Shown here: positions 45,936-54,967 of the stretch, one piece after another
How the letters are laid out: every line of letters starts with the position of its first letter
Numbering within the stretch: position 1 is the first letter of the stretch
NCBI GenBank assembly: GCA_035575135.1
Contig: DATLYE010000017.1
Location: 108,678 to 172,677 of the forward strand
DNA: 64,000 nucleotides
DNA from: JANWXD01 sp035575135
GTDB taxonomy: Bacteria; Acidobacteriota; Terriglobia; Bryobacterales; Bryobacteraceae
Reading direction: 5' to 3'
The notes under the pieces: generated by a model
Database searches by the model: none
What the model saw: the letters and a program-made list of their open reading frames with translations, nothing else
Told to the model about the DNA's origin: nothing
Program-made: the position numbers and the translations under genes

Positions 45936-46964
45936 ATGCGGGGGCGTCTGCTGAAGATCCTGCTCGCCGGGGCGGCCTTGTGTGCGGCCCAGTCGGAGTC
46001 GCCCGCCGGCAAAGCCCCTGGCCAGGAACGCCAGCCCGCCTTTCGCGCGCAGGTCAACGAGGTCATTGTCCCCGTTACGGTCACGGATGAGAAGGGCCGC
46101 TTCGTCAGCAACCTCGAAGTCACCGACTTCAAAATCTTCGACGAAGACAAAGAGCAGAAGATCCTGTACTTCTCGCGCGAGCACAACCAGCCGGTCGTGA
46201 TCGGTTTTTTGCTCGACATGAGCAACGCCACCAGACTGCACTGGAAGACGTTTCAGGAGGCGGCCCTGGAACTGGTCTTCACCTTGCTGCCCGGCGACAA
46301 GCGCTTCCGCGGTTACCTGATCACTTATTCGAACGAACCGGAACTGCTGGTAGATACCACGCATGACTCCGAGCCCATCGCCGATAAGATCCGCAAGCTG
46401 AAGCCGGGCGGCGGCGCGGCGTTCTTCGACGCGATTTACATGGCCTGCACGCGGCGCAGTCTGGTGGAAGGCGAACCGATCGAGCCGCGGCGCATCCTTG
46501 TGGTCATCGGTGACGGACACGACACGGCCAGCACGAAGTCTCTGGAGGAAGTGCTGGAGATCGCCCAGCGGAACCTGGTGACCATTTACGGCATCAGCAC
46601 GGTAGCCTTCGGATTCAACTCCGAAGGCGACAAGAACCTTCGCCGCCTTGCCGAGGAGACGGGAGGCCGGGTGGAGTATCCGCTGGAGAACCTGTACAAC
46701 GATGTGGCCGGTTTCCTGTCCACACCCTCCGATGAGGGCAATTACGCGCTGAAGGTGGGCACGGGGCAATACGCCGCCAAGATCGCCAAGGGTCTGTTCA
46801 ACGCCGTGGCCAATATCGCCGGGGAGGTGACGACTCAGTATATCCTGCGCTATGTGCCGTCGGAAACCGACGTGCCCAGAACGTTCCGCAATATCCGGGT
46901 GGAAGTGAATTTGCCCAATGTAACAGTGCGGACGCGCAAAGGATATTATCCCTACGCGCCATAA
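45936..46964 (+). CDS. VWFA-related domain protein (Acidobacteria type)
   Basis: A 342-residue exported protein with a short N-terminal signal (MRGRLLKILLAGAALCAAQS). The VWFA-related fold begins with VNEVIVPVTVTDEKGRFVSNLEVTDFKIFDEDKEQKI and includes FLLDMSNATR as the MIDAS-like region (DxSxx), where the central residues are DMSNA. It ends with ITTQYILRYVPS and VTVRTRKGYY, as in TIGR03436 proteins. These are abundant in Acidobacteria; the ligand and function are unknown. Confidence 0.88.
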   Translation: MRGRLLKILLAGAALCAAQSESPAGKAPGQERQPAFRAQVNEVIVPVTVTDEKGRFVSNLEVTDFKIFDEDKEQKILYFSREHNQPVVIGFLLDMSNATRLHWKTFQEAALELVFTLLPGDKRFRGYLITYSNEPELLVDTTHDSEPIADKIRKLKPGGGAAFFDAIYMACTRRSLVEGEPIEPRRILVVIGDGHDTASTKSLEEVLEIAQRNLVTIYGISTVAFGFNSEGDKNLRRLAEETGGRVEYPLENLYNDVAGFLSTPSDEGNYALKVGTGQYAAKIAKGLFNAVANIAGEVTTQYILRYVPSETDVPRTFRNIRVEVNLPNVTVRTRKGYYPYAP

Positions 46965-47002
46965 AGAGGTTTCGTGCCTGCAGCCGATAAAGGGAGTGGA
47001 GC

Positions 47003-47836
47003 ATGAGCGTCGCGCTCAACGGGCCGCAGGCGGCAGAGTATGTCGTGCTCCAGGTCGCCTTGCCCGGCCGGCCGGAGGTGAACGCGGGCGTGATGCTCAT
47101 TGACCCCTCCGCAGACGCGCTCTACATTAAGCTCCGCCAGGATTGGGACCGGGTCGCCGCGCCCGAGGATGCCGAGGTCCTGGCCCTGCTCGAGGCGGAT
47201 CTCGAACAGAAAGCCAGGCAGATGGGTGCACGGGCATTGCTGGCCTGGCTGGAGGACACCCTGTCGAACACGGTTCGCATCACGCCGCGGGAGCCGGTGG
47301 CCGTGCCCGGCGGGGCATTCACCCGGACGCTACAAACGCTCTACCGCCGGCATGTGGAGAGCCGCCGGTTCGAGGTGGTGGAGATGCCCCTCTCCGACCG
47401 CCATGTGCGTCTGTATTCCCTGCGCGCGGCGGCAGGGCCGTTCGGCGAGGATATGGAGGTCCAACTTCAGGGTTGGGTCGAGGCGCCCGAGGAATTGCGC
47501 GAGACGGAGCGGGTTTTTCTGGCGCGGGTGGTCGGCCGCTCGATGGAACCCCGGATCCCTGACGGGAGCCTGTGCCTGTTCCGCGAAAACGTGGTCGGAT
47601 CGCGTGCGGGAAAGATCCTGCTGGTCCAGCAGCGCGGCGCCTCGCAGTCCGGCGGGCAGTTCGCCGTCAAGCGCTACGAAAGCGTCAAGCGCCCCGCCGG
47701 ACCGGATTCCTGGCGGCATGAACGGATCCGGTTGATCTCTCTCAACCCCGACTACCCGGTGATCGAACTGGAGCCTTCGGAGTTCGAGGAGCGTTACCGC
47801 GTCGTGGCCGAGTTCCTCCGGGTGCTCGGGGAATAG
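47003..47836 (+). CDS. DUF3037-like/S24 peptidase fusion without HTH
   Basis: A 277-residue protein. The N-terminal part (EYVVLQVALPGRPEVNAGVMLID) resembles DUF3037 domains; assignment is tentative. The C-terminal S24/LexA peptidase domain keeps Ser180 in VGRSMEPRIPDGS and Lys223 in FAVKRYE, the dyad used for autocleavage. There is no N-terminal LexA winged helix. Preceded by a ribosome-binding site AAGGGAG and just after the VWFA gene. Confidence 0.78.
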   Translation: MSVALNGPQAAEYVVLQVALPGRPEVNAGVMLIDPSADALYIKLRQDWDRVAAPEDAEVLALLEADLEQKARQMGARALLAWLEDTLSNTVRITPREPVAVPGGAFTRTLQTLYRRHVESRRFEVVEMPLSDRHVRLYSLRAAAGPFGEDMEVQLQGWVEAPEELRETERVFLARVVGRSMEPRIPDGSLCLFRENVVGSRAGKILLVQQRGASQSGGQFAVKRYESVKRPAGPDSWRHERIRLISLNPDYPVIELEPSEFEERYRVVAEFLRVLGE

Positions 47837-47845
47837 ACGCTGTAG

Positions 47846-47874
47846 GGAACAATTCCGCCCCTGGAGGGGTCTAA
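47846..47874 (+). promoter_or_regulatory. ECF-type promoter before the second sigma gene
   Basis: GGAACAA (47846-47852) and TCTAA (47870-47874) are separated by 17 bases, the spacing expected of sigma-E-like ECF promoters. It lies 58 bases before the sigma GTG, so the sigma factor probably activates its own operon. Confidence 0.55.
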
Positions 47875-47932
47875 CTAAATGCGGGAGAAGGTCCGGCCAT
47901 GGTAGCTTGAAGGAAGCCGGCGAGGCGCACCC

Positions 47933-48598
47933 GTGACCGAACACTTCGTCACTTTGGAGCTGACGGCGCCGCTTGAACCCGACCAGGCGGCCCAAGCCGA
48001 GGAAGAACGTATTCTGCTGGAGCGCATGAAGCAGGGCGCCGAAGAGGCTTACGAGGCTCTGCTGGCGCGCTTCCAGCAACCCGTCTACAACCTGGTGAGC
48101 CGCCTGCTCCAGGATCCGAGCGACGCTCCGGATGTGGTCCAAGAGGTGTTCCTGAAAATTTTCCGAAAGGTGGGCGGGTTTCGAGGCGACAGCAGTCTGA
48201 AGACTTGGGTGTACCGGATCGCCGTCAATGAGGCCCACAACCACTGCCGGTGGTACCGGCGGCACCGCCAACAGGAGGTGGGATTCGGCGAATTTGCTCC
48301 CGACCGGGAGATCGTGCTCCGGTCCGGCGGGCAGTCCCCCTTTGAGACGGCGGCCGCGCGGGAGAGCCGGGCGCTGGTGGAGGAGGCGCTGGCCGCCCTG
48401 AGCCCGGTGCTGCGCGAAGCCGTCGTGCTGCGAGATATGGAGGATCTCAGCTATGAGGAGATCGCCGAGATCCTTCAGGTGCCGTTGGGAACGGTGAAAT
48501 CGAGGATTCTGCGCGGGCGCGAAGCGCTCCGTGCCGAGCTGGAGAAACGACTGGCGCCGGCGGGCTCCATCCGCTGGGCGCCGCAGACGGCCGAGTAA
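47933..48598 (+). CDS. RpoE-like ECF sigma factor
   Basis: A 221-residue ECF sigma. Region 2 includes DAPDVVQEVFLKIFRKVGGFRGDSSLKTWVYRIAVNEA. Region 4 includes LSPVLREAVVLRDMEDLSYEEIAEILQVPLGTVKSRILRGREAL. The GTG start at 47933 gives a standard N-terminus. It is followed four bases later by a membrane-bound anti-sigma factor, so this is an envelope stress module; the ECF promoter ahead suggests self-activation. Confidence 0.93.
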   Translation: MTEHFVTLELTAPLEPDQAAQAEEERILLERMKQGAEEAYEALLARFQQPVYNLVSRLLQDPSDAPDVVQEVFLKIFRKVGGFRGDSSLKTWVYRIAVNEAHNHCRWYRRHRQQEVGFGEFAPDREIVLRSGGQSPFETAAARESRALVEEALAALSPVLREAVVLRDMEDLSYEEIAEILQVPLGTVKSRILRGREALRAELEKRLAPAGSIRWAPQTAE

Positions 48599-48602
48599 GC
48601 CT

Positions 48603-49298
48603 ATGAAGTGCAGGGAGGTACACAACGCGCTTTCCAGCCTTGCCGACAACCGGTTGGGCGGCCCGGAACGGGAACGCGTGACCGATCACCTGGGCCAGTG
48701 TCCGGAGTGCCGCCTGGAGTGGGAACAGCTGAACCGCGTGCGGTGGATGCTCCGTTCATTGCCCGTCTGGGCTCCGCCGGCAAGCCTGGTGTACTCTCTC
48801 CGCGTGCTGGCCTCGCGGGAGCGCGCGCGCACGATGGCCGGCCGCGGCTTGCAAGGATGGGCCGCTCGAGTCGGGCGCCGGGTGCGCCTGTGGTCGGACA
48901 ATCTGCTGCGCCCGGCGGCGCTGCCGGTGGCGGGCGGCGTGCTCTCCGCCCTGCTGCTGTTCGCCGTGCTTGCGCCCGTGTTCACGCGCCCGGAGAGTGC
49001 GGTCCGCAACGACGTTCCCATCTGGCTTTCGAGCGAGGCCAGCTTTCTCAGCATGGGACCGTACGGGCTCGTCAATGCCGGGGAAATCGTGCTGGATTTG
49101 ACCGTGGATCCCCAGGGGCGCATCGTGGATTACTCTACCGCGGGAGGCGAGAACTGGATCCGCGATGTGCGGGCTCGGCGCAGTTTGGAAAACGCCCTGC
49201 TGTTCACGCAGTTCACGCCTGGGACGACCTTCGGGCAGCCGGCCGCCGCTCGCGTCCGCATCACACTGCGCCGCAGCGAGATCGAGGTGCGGGGCTGA
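48603..49298 (+). CDS. Membrane-anchored zinc-finger anti-sigma factor
   Basis: A 231-residue protein. An N-terminal zinc anti-sigma domain has HLGQCPEC (HxxxCxxC), a single transmembrane helix lies at about residues 118-137 (VAGGVLSALLLFAVLAPVF), and a periplasmic domain follows. That domain (EIVLDLTVDPQGRIVDYST, SLENALLFTQFTPGT, VRITLRR) resembles TonB/GspC-like C-terminal folds. It would hold the neighbouring sigma factor at the membrane and release it on envelope stress. ATG 48603 follows the sigma stop by four bases. Confidence 0.85.
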   Translation: MKCREVHNALSSLADNRLGGPERERVTDHLGQCPECRLEWEQLNRVRWMLRSLPVWAPPASLVYSLRVLASRERARTMAGRGLQGWAARVGRRVRLWSDNLLRPAALPVAGGVLSALLLFAVLAPVFTRPESAVRNDVPIWLSSEASFLSMGPYGLVNAGEIVLDLTVDPQGRIVDYSTAGGENWIRDVRARRSLENALLFTQFTPGTTFGQPAAARVRITLRRSEIEVRG

Positions 49299-49311
49299 GC
49301 GGAACGGCCCC

Positions 49312-50079
49312 GTGGGGCGCCGGCTCGGGCAGCATTTTCTCACCGCCAGGCCGCTGTTGGAGCGCATCGCCCTTGCGGCGTGCCCCGAGCCGGAACCGCT
49401 CGTGATCGAAATCGGCGCCGGCGGCGGTTCCCTCACCGAGTTCCTCCTGGCGCGCGCCGCCAAGGTCGTGGCGATCGAGAAGGACCCGGAACTGGCAGCG
49501 CGACTGTCCGAGAAGTTTTCCGGACAACAGCAGCTCGAGATTGTCAACGCCGACGTGCTTTCCGTGGACCTTGGCCGTTGGGGACCGGCCGTGATCGCCG
49601 GAAATCTCCCGTACTACATCACGTCTCCCATCCTGGAAAAAGTTCTGGAGTTGCGGTCACGCTTACGGCGCGCCGTGGTCCTCGTTCAAAAGGAAGTGGC
49701 GGAGCGTCTCACGGCCGGACCGGGAGAGCGGGCCTACGGGTTCCTCACAGTCCGCACACAATTGTTTGCCCAGCCCGAAATCGTCTTTCTCGTAAGTCGG
49801 GGCGCCTTCCGCCCCCCGCCCAAAGTGGATTCCGCCCTCGTGCGCCTGACGCCTGTGATCCCGGAGGAGCGCTGGGGAATCCGTGATCCCGCCGGTTTTC
49901 TCCAGTTCGCCGCCCGGTGTTTCCGCCAGAAGCGCAAGACCATCCGGAACAACCTGGAGCGCTACTACGGTCGCGCCAGGCTGGAGGCTTTCTCCGAAAC
50001 TCGCCGGCGCGCTGAGGAACTATCCATCGAGCAGTTGGCCTGCCTCTACCGGCAACTCGGCGCGCCTGTGCTACGATGA
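49312..50079 (+). CDS. rsmA: 16S rRNA dimethyladenosine transferase RsmA/KsgA
   Basis: A 255-residue rRNA methyltransferase: GQHFLTARPLLERI, SAM loop EIGAGGGSLTEFL, EKDPELAARL, and NLPYYITSPIL, then FRPPPKVDSALVRL and RQKRKTIRNNL. It dimethylates A1518 and A1519 in 16S rRNA. GTG at 49312 gives a normal start. A downstream MBL hydrolase overlaps its stop. Confidence 0.94.
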   Translation: MGRRLGQHFLTARPLLERIALAACPEPEPLVIEIGAGGGSLTEFLLARAAKVVAIEKDPELAARLSEKFSGQQQLEIVNADVLSVDLGRWGPAVIAGNLPYYITSPILEKVLELRSRLRRAVVLVQKEVAERLTAGPGERAYGFLTVRTQLFAQPEIVFLVSRGAFRPPPKVDSALVRLTPVIPEERWGIRDPAGFLQFAARCFRQKRKTIRNNLERYYGRARLEAFSETRRRAEELSIEQLACLYRQLGAPVLR

Positions 50080-51095
50080 CGCGCATGATGCGGCTCAGCC
50101 TGGCGTTCTGTCTGGCAGTGTGGGCGGGGCCGGTCTTCGGCGCCGGCACGCTGGATATTTACTTCATTGACGTCGAGGGCGGACAAGCCACCCTGATCGT
50201 GACGCCGGCAGGAGAGTCCATGCTGGTCGATACGGGATGGGCGGGATTCGGCGGGCGGGATGCGGAGCGCATCGCGTCTGTTGCGAAAGTTGCGGGCGTG
50301 AGCGAGCTCGACTACCTGCTGATCACGCACTACCACCTCGACCACGTCGGCGGAGCGCCGGAACTCGTCGAACTACTTCCCGCCAAGACGTTTGTGGACC
50401 ATGGTCCGAGCGTGGAAACGGGCGGGCGCGCCGCCGAGCTGTTTGCCCGCTACGAGGCGATCCGGCGGCAGGGCAAGCATCTGCTGGTGCGCCCCGGCGA
50501 CACGGTGCCGCTCAAAGGCGTCGAGGTGCGCATCCTGGCCAGCGCCGGTGAGGTGTTGCGGTCTCCGCTGGCGGGCGCCGGCCGCGACAATCCACTGTGC
50601 CGCGACGAAAAGCGCCGCGACGACGATCCGAGCGAAAACGCGCGCTCCGTCGGCTTCCTGCTGGCGTACGGTAAGTTCCGCTTTCTCAACCTCGGCGATC
50701 TCACCTGGAACAAGGAACTGGACCTGGTTTGCCCCGCCAATCGCATCGGCGTCGTCGACGTCTACCTTACTACGCACCACGGCATGAACCTGTCCGGACC
50801 GGCGGCGCTGGTGCACGCCATTCGACCGCGCGTGGCGATCATGAACAACGGGGCACGCAAAGGCGGCACGCCGGAAGCTCTCCGCATCGTACGGAGCGCG
50901 CCGGGTCTCGAGGATTTGTGGCAGCTTCACTATTCGCTGGCGGCGGACAAGAATCTCAATGCGCCGGAGGCGTTCATTGCGAACCTCGAAGAGAACTGTC
51001 TCGGAGACTGGCTGAAGCTCTCGGCCTCCGCTGACGGCTCCTTTGTGGTGACCAACGGGCGCAACGGCTTTTCGAAGTCTTACCGGGCGAAGTAA
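50076..51095 (+). CDS. MBL-fold hydrolase, ComEC-like soluble form
   Basis: A 339-residue metallo-beta-lactamase-fold protein with an N-terminal signal peptide (MTRMMRLSLAFCLAVWAGPVFG) and the metal motif THYHLDH. GDLTWNKELDL and TTHHGMNLSG complete the site. It resembles the MBL domain of ComEC-type proteins but is free of the transmembrane channel. ATG overlaps rsmA (ATGA). Substrate unknown. Confidence 0.85.
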   Translation: MTRMMRLSLAFCLAVWAGPVFGAGTLDIYFIDVEGGQATLIVTPAGESMLVDTGWAGFGGRDAERIASVAKVAGVSELDYLLITHYHLDHVGGAPELVELLPAKTFVDHGPSVETGGRAAELFARYEAIRRQGKHLLVRPGDTVPLKGVEVRILASAGEVLRSPLAGAGRDNPLCRDEKRRDDDPSENARSVGFLLAYGKFRFLNLGDLTWNKELDLVCPANRIGVVDVYLTTHHGMNLSGPAALVHAIRPRVAIMNNGARKGGTPEALRIVRSAPGLEDLWQLHYSLAADKNLNAPEAFIANLEENCLGDWLKLSASADGSFVVTNGRNGFSKSYRAK

Positions 51096-51149
51096 AAGAA
51101 GCCTCCCCTCATCCCGGGGCCTCGATTTGCCGCCGGCTCGCCTGCCGCC

Positions 51150-51899
51150 TCAGCGCGGGGCTTTGCCTTGCGCCGCGACGGCTTCGATAGCCGCCCGTAC
51201 TTTTTCCGGGTCGCCCAGGTAGTAATGGGCCGTGGGTTTGAGGTCCTTGTCCAGCTCGTAAACCAGCGGCATGCCGGTCGGAATGTTCAGCCCCACGATG
51301 TCTTCGTCGGAGATGTTGTCCAGGTACTTGACGAGCGCCCGGAGGCTGTTGCCGTGGGCGGCGACCAGGACGCGCTGGCCGGATCGAATGGCGGGCGCGA
51401 TGGAATCGTGCCAGCACGGCAGCACGCGCCGCACGGTGTCCTTGAGGGATTCCGCCAGCGGCAACTGCTCGGGCCGGAGGCAGCGGTAGCGCGGATCATT
51501 GCGCGGGTTTCTGGGATCTTCCGGATCCAGGGCCGGGGGCGGCACGTCGTAGCTGCGGCGCCAGATCCGCACCTGTTCTTCGCCGTACCGGGCGGCCATT
51601 TCCGCCTTGTTGAGGCCTTGCAGAGCACCGTAATGGCGTTCGTTCAGGCGCCAGTCGCGCACGACCGGAATCCACATCAGGTCCATTTCATCCAGAACGA
51701 TCCAGAGGGTCCGGATCGCGCGCTTGAGGACCGAGGTGAACGCGATGTCGAAGACGTAACCCTGCTCCTTCAGCACGCGGCCTGCCTGTCGCGCCTCCTC
51801 GATGCCGCGCTCGGACAGGTCCACGTCTGTCCAGCCAGTGAACAGGTTCTCCTTGTTCCACACGCTTTCGCCGTGACGAAGCAGCACGAGTTTATGCAT
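51150..51899 (-). CDS. gpmA: 2,3-bisphosphoglycerate-dependent phosphoglycerate mutase
   Basis: A 249-residue dPGM: LVLLRHGESVWNKENLFTGWTDVDLSE includes the phosphohistidine, WRLNERHYGALQGLNKAE follows and AHGNSLRALVKYLDNIS has the second His. It interconverts 3- and 2-phosphoglycerate. The ATG at 51899 is chosen, overlapping the enolase stop by eight bases; the frame extends further upstream only inside eno. Forms a lower-glycolysis pair with enolase. Confidence 0.95.
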   Translation of the reverse strand: MHKLVLLRHGESVWNKENLFTGWTDVDLSERGIEEARQAGRVLKEQGYVFDIAFTSVLKRAIRTLWIVLDEMDLMWIPVVRDWRLNERHYGALQGLNKAEMAARYGEEQVRIWRRSYDVPPPALDPEDPRNPRNDPRYRCLRPEQLPLAESLKDTVRRVLPCWHDSIAPAIRSGQRVLVAAHGNSLRALVKYLDNISDEDIVGLNIPTGMPLVYELDKDLKPTAHYYLGDPEKVRAAIEAVAAQGKAPR

Positions 51900-53208
51900 G
51901 GGCCTGCCCTCCTGCCGCCGGCCGGCGGCGAAACGCATCCAGCCCGGCAAACCGGGCCGAACTCCCCAGCTCCTCTTCAATGCGCAACAGCTGGTTGTAT
52001 TTGGCGAGGCGGTCCGTGCGGCTGGCCGAACCGGTTTTGATCTGTCCCGACCGGGTCGCCACGGCCAGGTCGGCGATGAAGGCGTCTTCCGTCTCGCCGG
52101 AGCGGTGCGAGATCACGGACGTGTAACCGGCGCGCGCAGCCAGGTGGACGGCCTCCAGCGTCTCGGTCACCGTCCCGATCTGGTTGAGTTTAATGAGGAT
52201 CGAATTGGCGACGCCTTGGGCGATGCCCCGGCTCAAGCGCTCCGTGCTGGTGACGAACAGATCGTCGCCGACAAGCTGCACCTTGTCGCCGAGCGTCGCC
52301 GTCAGGTGCTTCCAGCCTTCCCAGTCGTCTTCCGCCATGCCGTCTTCGATGGACAGAATCGGATACTGCCGCACCCATTCACACCAGAATGCGGCCATCT
52401 GCTCACTCGTCCTCGAACTGCCGTCGGACTTGCGGAAGACGTACCTGCCGGCAGCGGCGTCGTAGAACTCGCTGGCGGCCGGGTCCAGCGCGAGCCAGGC
52501 ATCGGCGGCCGGGCGGTATCCTGCCTGCGTGGTCGCTTCCAGGATTAACTCGATCGCCTCTTCATTGGACTTCAGATTCGGTGCGAAACCGCCTTCGTCG
52601 CCGACTGCGGTGGAGTAGCCCTTCTTTTTGAGTACCGCCTTGAGGGTATGGAAGATCTCGGCTCCCATGCGCAGGGCGTCGGCAAAGCTCGGGGCTCCGG
52701 CGGGTACGATCATGAACTCTTGAACGTCCACGGAGTTGTCGGCATGAACGCCGCCGTTGAGGATGTTCATCATCGGCACCGGCAGAAGCGAGGCCTGCAC
52801 TCCGCCCAGATAGCGGTAGAGGGGCGACTTCTGCGATGCCGCCGCCGCCCGCGCCACCGCCATGGATACGGCCAGGATGGCGTTGGCGCCCAGGCGGCTT
52901 TTGTTCGGCGTGCCGTCGAGCGAGGTCAGCCGGCGGTCCACGGCCTCCTGGCAGGACGCCTCCATGCCGCACAGCGCCGCGGCGATCTCTCCGTTGATGT
53001 TTGCCACGGCCCGGCGCACCCCTTTGCCGAGATAGCGCGCCTTGTCGCCGTCCCGCAGCTCGAGGGCCTCGTGCTCCCCGGTGGAAGCGCCGGAAGGAAC
53101 CGCCGCCCTGCCGAAGCTGCCGTCGGCCAGCCAGACGTCGGCCTCGACGGTGGGATTGCCGCGGGAATCCAGGATTTCCCGTGCCAGAATGCGCACAATT
53201 TGGCTCAT
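51892..53208 (-). CDS. eno: Enolase
   Basis: A 438-residue enolase: ILAREILDSRGNPTVEADV, PSGASTGEHEALELRD, GDEGGFAPNL, SIEDGMAEDDWEGW, VGDDLFVT, KLNQIGTVTETLEA and SHRSGETEDAFIADLAV. It dehydrates 2-phosphoglycerate to phosphoenolpyruvate. ATG at 53208. gpmA follows with an eight-base overlap. glgC is next upstream with a 69-base gap. Confidence 0.97.
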   Translation of the reverse strand: MSQIVRILAREILDSRGNPTVEADVWLADGSFGRAAVPSGASTGEHEALELRDGDKARYLGKGVRRAVANINGEIAAALCGMEASCQEAVDRRLTSLDGTPNKSRLGANAILAVSMAVARAAAASQKSPLYRYLGGVQASLLPVPMMNILNGGVHADNSVDVQEFMIVPAGAPSFADALRMGAEIFHTLKAVLKKKGYSTAVGDEGGFAPNLKSNEEAIELILEATTQAGYRPAADAWLALDPAASEFYDAAAGRYVFRKSDGSSRTSEQMAAFWCEWVRQYPILSIEDGMAEDDWEGWKHLTATLGDKVQLVGDDLFVTSTERLSRGIAQGVANSILIKLNQIGTVTETLEAVHLAARAGYTSVISHRSGETEDAFIADLAVATRSGQIKTGSASRTDRLAKYNQLLRIEEELGSSARFAGLDAFRRRPAAGGQAHA

Positions 53209-53277
53209 GATGATTCCTTTCTGTTCGCGATAGAAACCTGAGCGGCGCGCGATGCCGCAGGTGTTCTTTCAGACCAC

Positions 53278-54519
53278 CTAATCCGTTATCGTACCGTAGC
53301 GCGCGTCCTCTTTCGGAACCACCACGATGCCGCTGTCAGTGACAAAGTATCCGCGGGCGCGGTCCTGTTCCGGATCAAACCCGATCAGGCTCGATTCCGG
53401 GATCTTGACCCCGGCGTCAATGATGGCGCGGCGGATGCGGCTGTAGCGGCCGATCTCCACGTTGTGCATGAGAATGGAGCTTTCCACCTCGCAGTAACTG
53501 TTGACGCGCACGCCGGGCGAGAGGACACTGCGGATCACGCGGCCGCCGGAAATGATGCAGCCGCCGGAGACGATCGAGTCAATGGCCACTCCCATCCGCC
53601 GGCCTTCTTCGGCGAACACGAATTTGGCCGGCGGCAACTGCAGAGGCTTGGTGCGCAGCGGCCATTTGCGGTCGTACAGATTGAACTCGGGCGTCACCGA
53701 CACCAGGTCCATGTTGGCTTCGTAATAGGCTTCGATCGTTCCCACGTCCCGCCAGTACCGCGCGGCGTGCGGGTGGTTCAGATCCCGGAAATCGTAGGCG
53801 ATGACGCGGGCCCTCCCGATCCACCGGGGGATCACATCGCGGCCGAAATCGTGGGAGGAGTGCGCACATTCGGCGTCTTCGTGAAGCGCCTCCAGCAGAA
53901 CGCGCGTGTTGAACACGTAAATGCCCATCGAGGCGCTCACCATCTCGGGGTTGAACACGGATCTCTTGGGACAGCCGTGCTGCGGCTTCTCCTCGAAGCC
54001 GACAATCCGGTAGCTGGTGTCGATCTCGGCGATGCCGAACCGGCCGGCCTCCTCCGGGGCAACCTGCACCGTGGCCACGGTGATGTCGGCATCGTGGTGG
54101 CAGTGCCACTCGAGCATCTCGTGGTAGTTCATCTTGTAGATGTGATCCCCCGAGAGGATCAGGACGTACTCGGGGTCCTCCGCCAGGATGCTCTCGACGT
54201 TCTGGAATACGGCGTCCGCCGTGCCGAGGTACCAGTCCTCGTGCACCCGCTTCATGGGCGGAATGACTTCGATGTATTCGCCGAGCTCGGGCGAGAGAAT
54301 GGTCCAGCCGTCGCGAATGTGGCGCGTCAGTTCCAGAGCCTTGTACTGTGTTAGGATGAAAACACGCCGGACGTTGGAGTTGATGCAGTTCGACAGGGTG
54401 AAATCAATGATCCGGTAGACCCCGCCGAAGGGAACGGCCGGCTTGGCGGTGTGTTTGGTCAGGGGATACAGCCGTTCGCCGGCTCCCCCGGCCAGGAGAA
54501 TGGCAAGGACGTTTTCCAT
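53278..54519 (-). CDS. glgC: Glucose-1-phosphate adenylyltransferase
   Basis: A 413-residue ADP-glucose pyrophosphorylase: AILLAGGAGERLYPLTKHTAKPAVPFGG, YRIIDFTLSNCINS, WYLGTADAVFQN, LSGDHIYKMNY and GFEEKPQ, followed by a left-handed beta-helix tail (SGGCIISGGRVIRSVLSPGVRV). It makes ADP-glucose for glycogen. ATG at 54519 follows standard N-terminus. The rpsU gene diverges from it across a 99-base gap. Confidence 0.95.
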   Translation of the reverse strand: MENVLAILLAGGAGERLYPLTKHTAKPAVPFGGVYRIIDFTLSNCINSNVRRVFILTQYKALELTRHIRDGWTILSPELGEYIEVIPPMKRVHEDWYLGTADAVFQNVESILAEDPEYVLILSGDHIYKMNYHEMLEWHCHHDADITVATVQVAPEEAGRFGIAEIDTSYRIVGFEEKPQHGCPKRSVFNPEMVSASMGIYVFNTRVLLEALHEDAECAHSSHDFGRDVIPRWIGRARVIAYDFRDLNHPHAARYWRDVGTIEAYYEANMDLVSVTPEFNLYDRKWPLRTKPLQLPPAKFVFAEEGRRMGVAIDSIVSGGCIISGGRVIRSVLSPGVRVNSYCEVESSILMHNVEIGRYSRIRRAIIDAGVKIPESSLIGFDPEQDRARGYFVTDSGIVVVPKEDARYGTITD

Positions 54520-54618
54520 CCGGCCGAAACGGTGTCCTCATTCGAGGTATAGCAGAGACGCGTCCTTCCGTGCACGACCGGGGGCGCTCCAGTTTCCCAC
54601 GAGAGGGGGTGAGAAGGA

Positions 54619-54816
54619 TTGGCGGAAGTAATCCTCCAGGAAGGTGAAACTCTGGAGAGCGCGCTGCGGCGTTTCAAGCGCAAGGTGCAGCAGGAGGACA
54701 TCATCAAAGATATCAAGCGTCACTCCTACTACCTGAAGCCCGGCGAGAAGCGCCGGCTCAAGGAGGCGCTGGCGCGCAAGCGGAACCGCAAGAAGCGAGC
54801 CCGCGAGCTCGAATAG
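54619..54816 (+). CDS. rpsU: 30S ribosomal protein S21
   Basis: A 65-residue protein: VILQEGETLESALRRFKRKVQQEDIIKDIKRHSYYLKPGEKRRLKEALARKRNRKK, matching bS21. It starts at TTG 54619; GGGGGTGAG at 54605-54613 serves as the ribosome-binding site. A hairpin follows the stop. Confidence 0.94.
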   Translation: MAEVILQEGETLESALRRFKRKVQQEDIIKDIKRHSYYLKPGEKRRLKEALARKRNRKKRARELE

Positions 54817-54847
54817 AGACGCTCGATTCGTTTTCCGAACAGCGGGA

Positions 54848-54870
54848 CGGGCCGGTTGCACACCGGCCCG
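54848..54870. terminator. GC-rich hairpin between convergent genes
   Basis: CGGGCCGGT and ACCGGCCCG form a 9-bp perfect stem around TGCAC. It lies after rpsU and before the convergent nucleotide-sugar dehydrogenase. There is no T-run, so termination is likely but unproven in this GC-rich genome. Confidence 0.5.
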
Positions 54871-54967
54871 CTGCGCGGCCGGCGTCTCGCATGGAACGGG
54901 GACGCCGCAAAGCCCCTGCCGAAGCTCGCAAGGGCTCCGGCCGCTGCTCCCACTTACTTAGCCCGTA

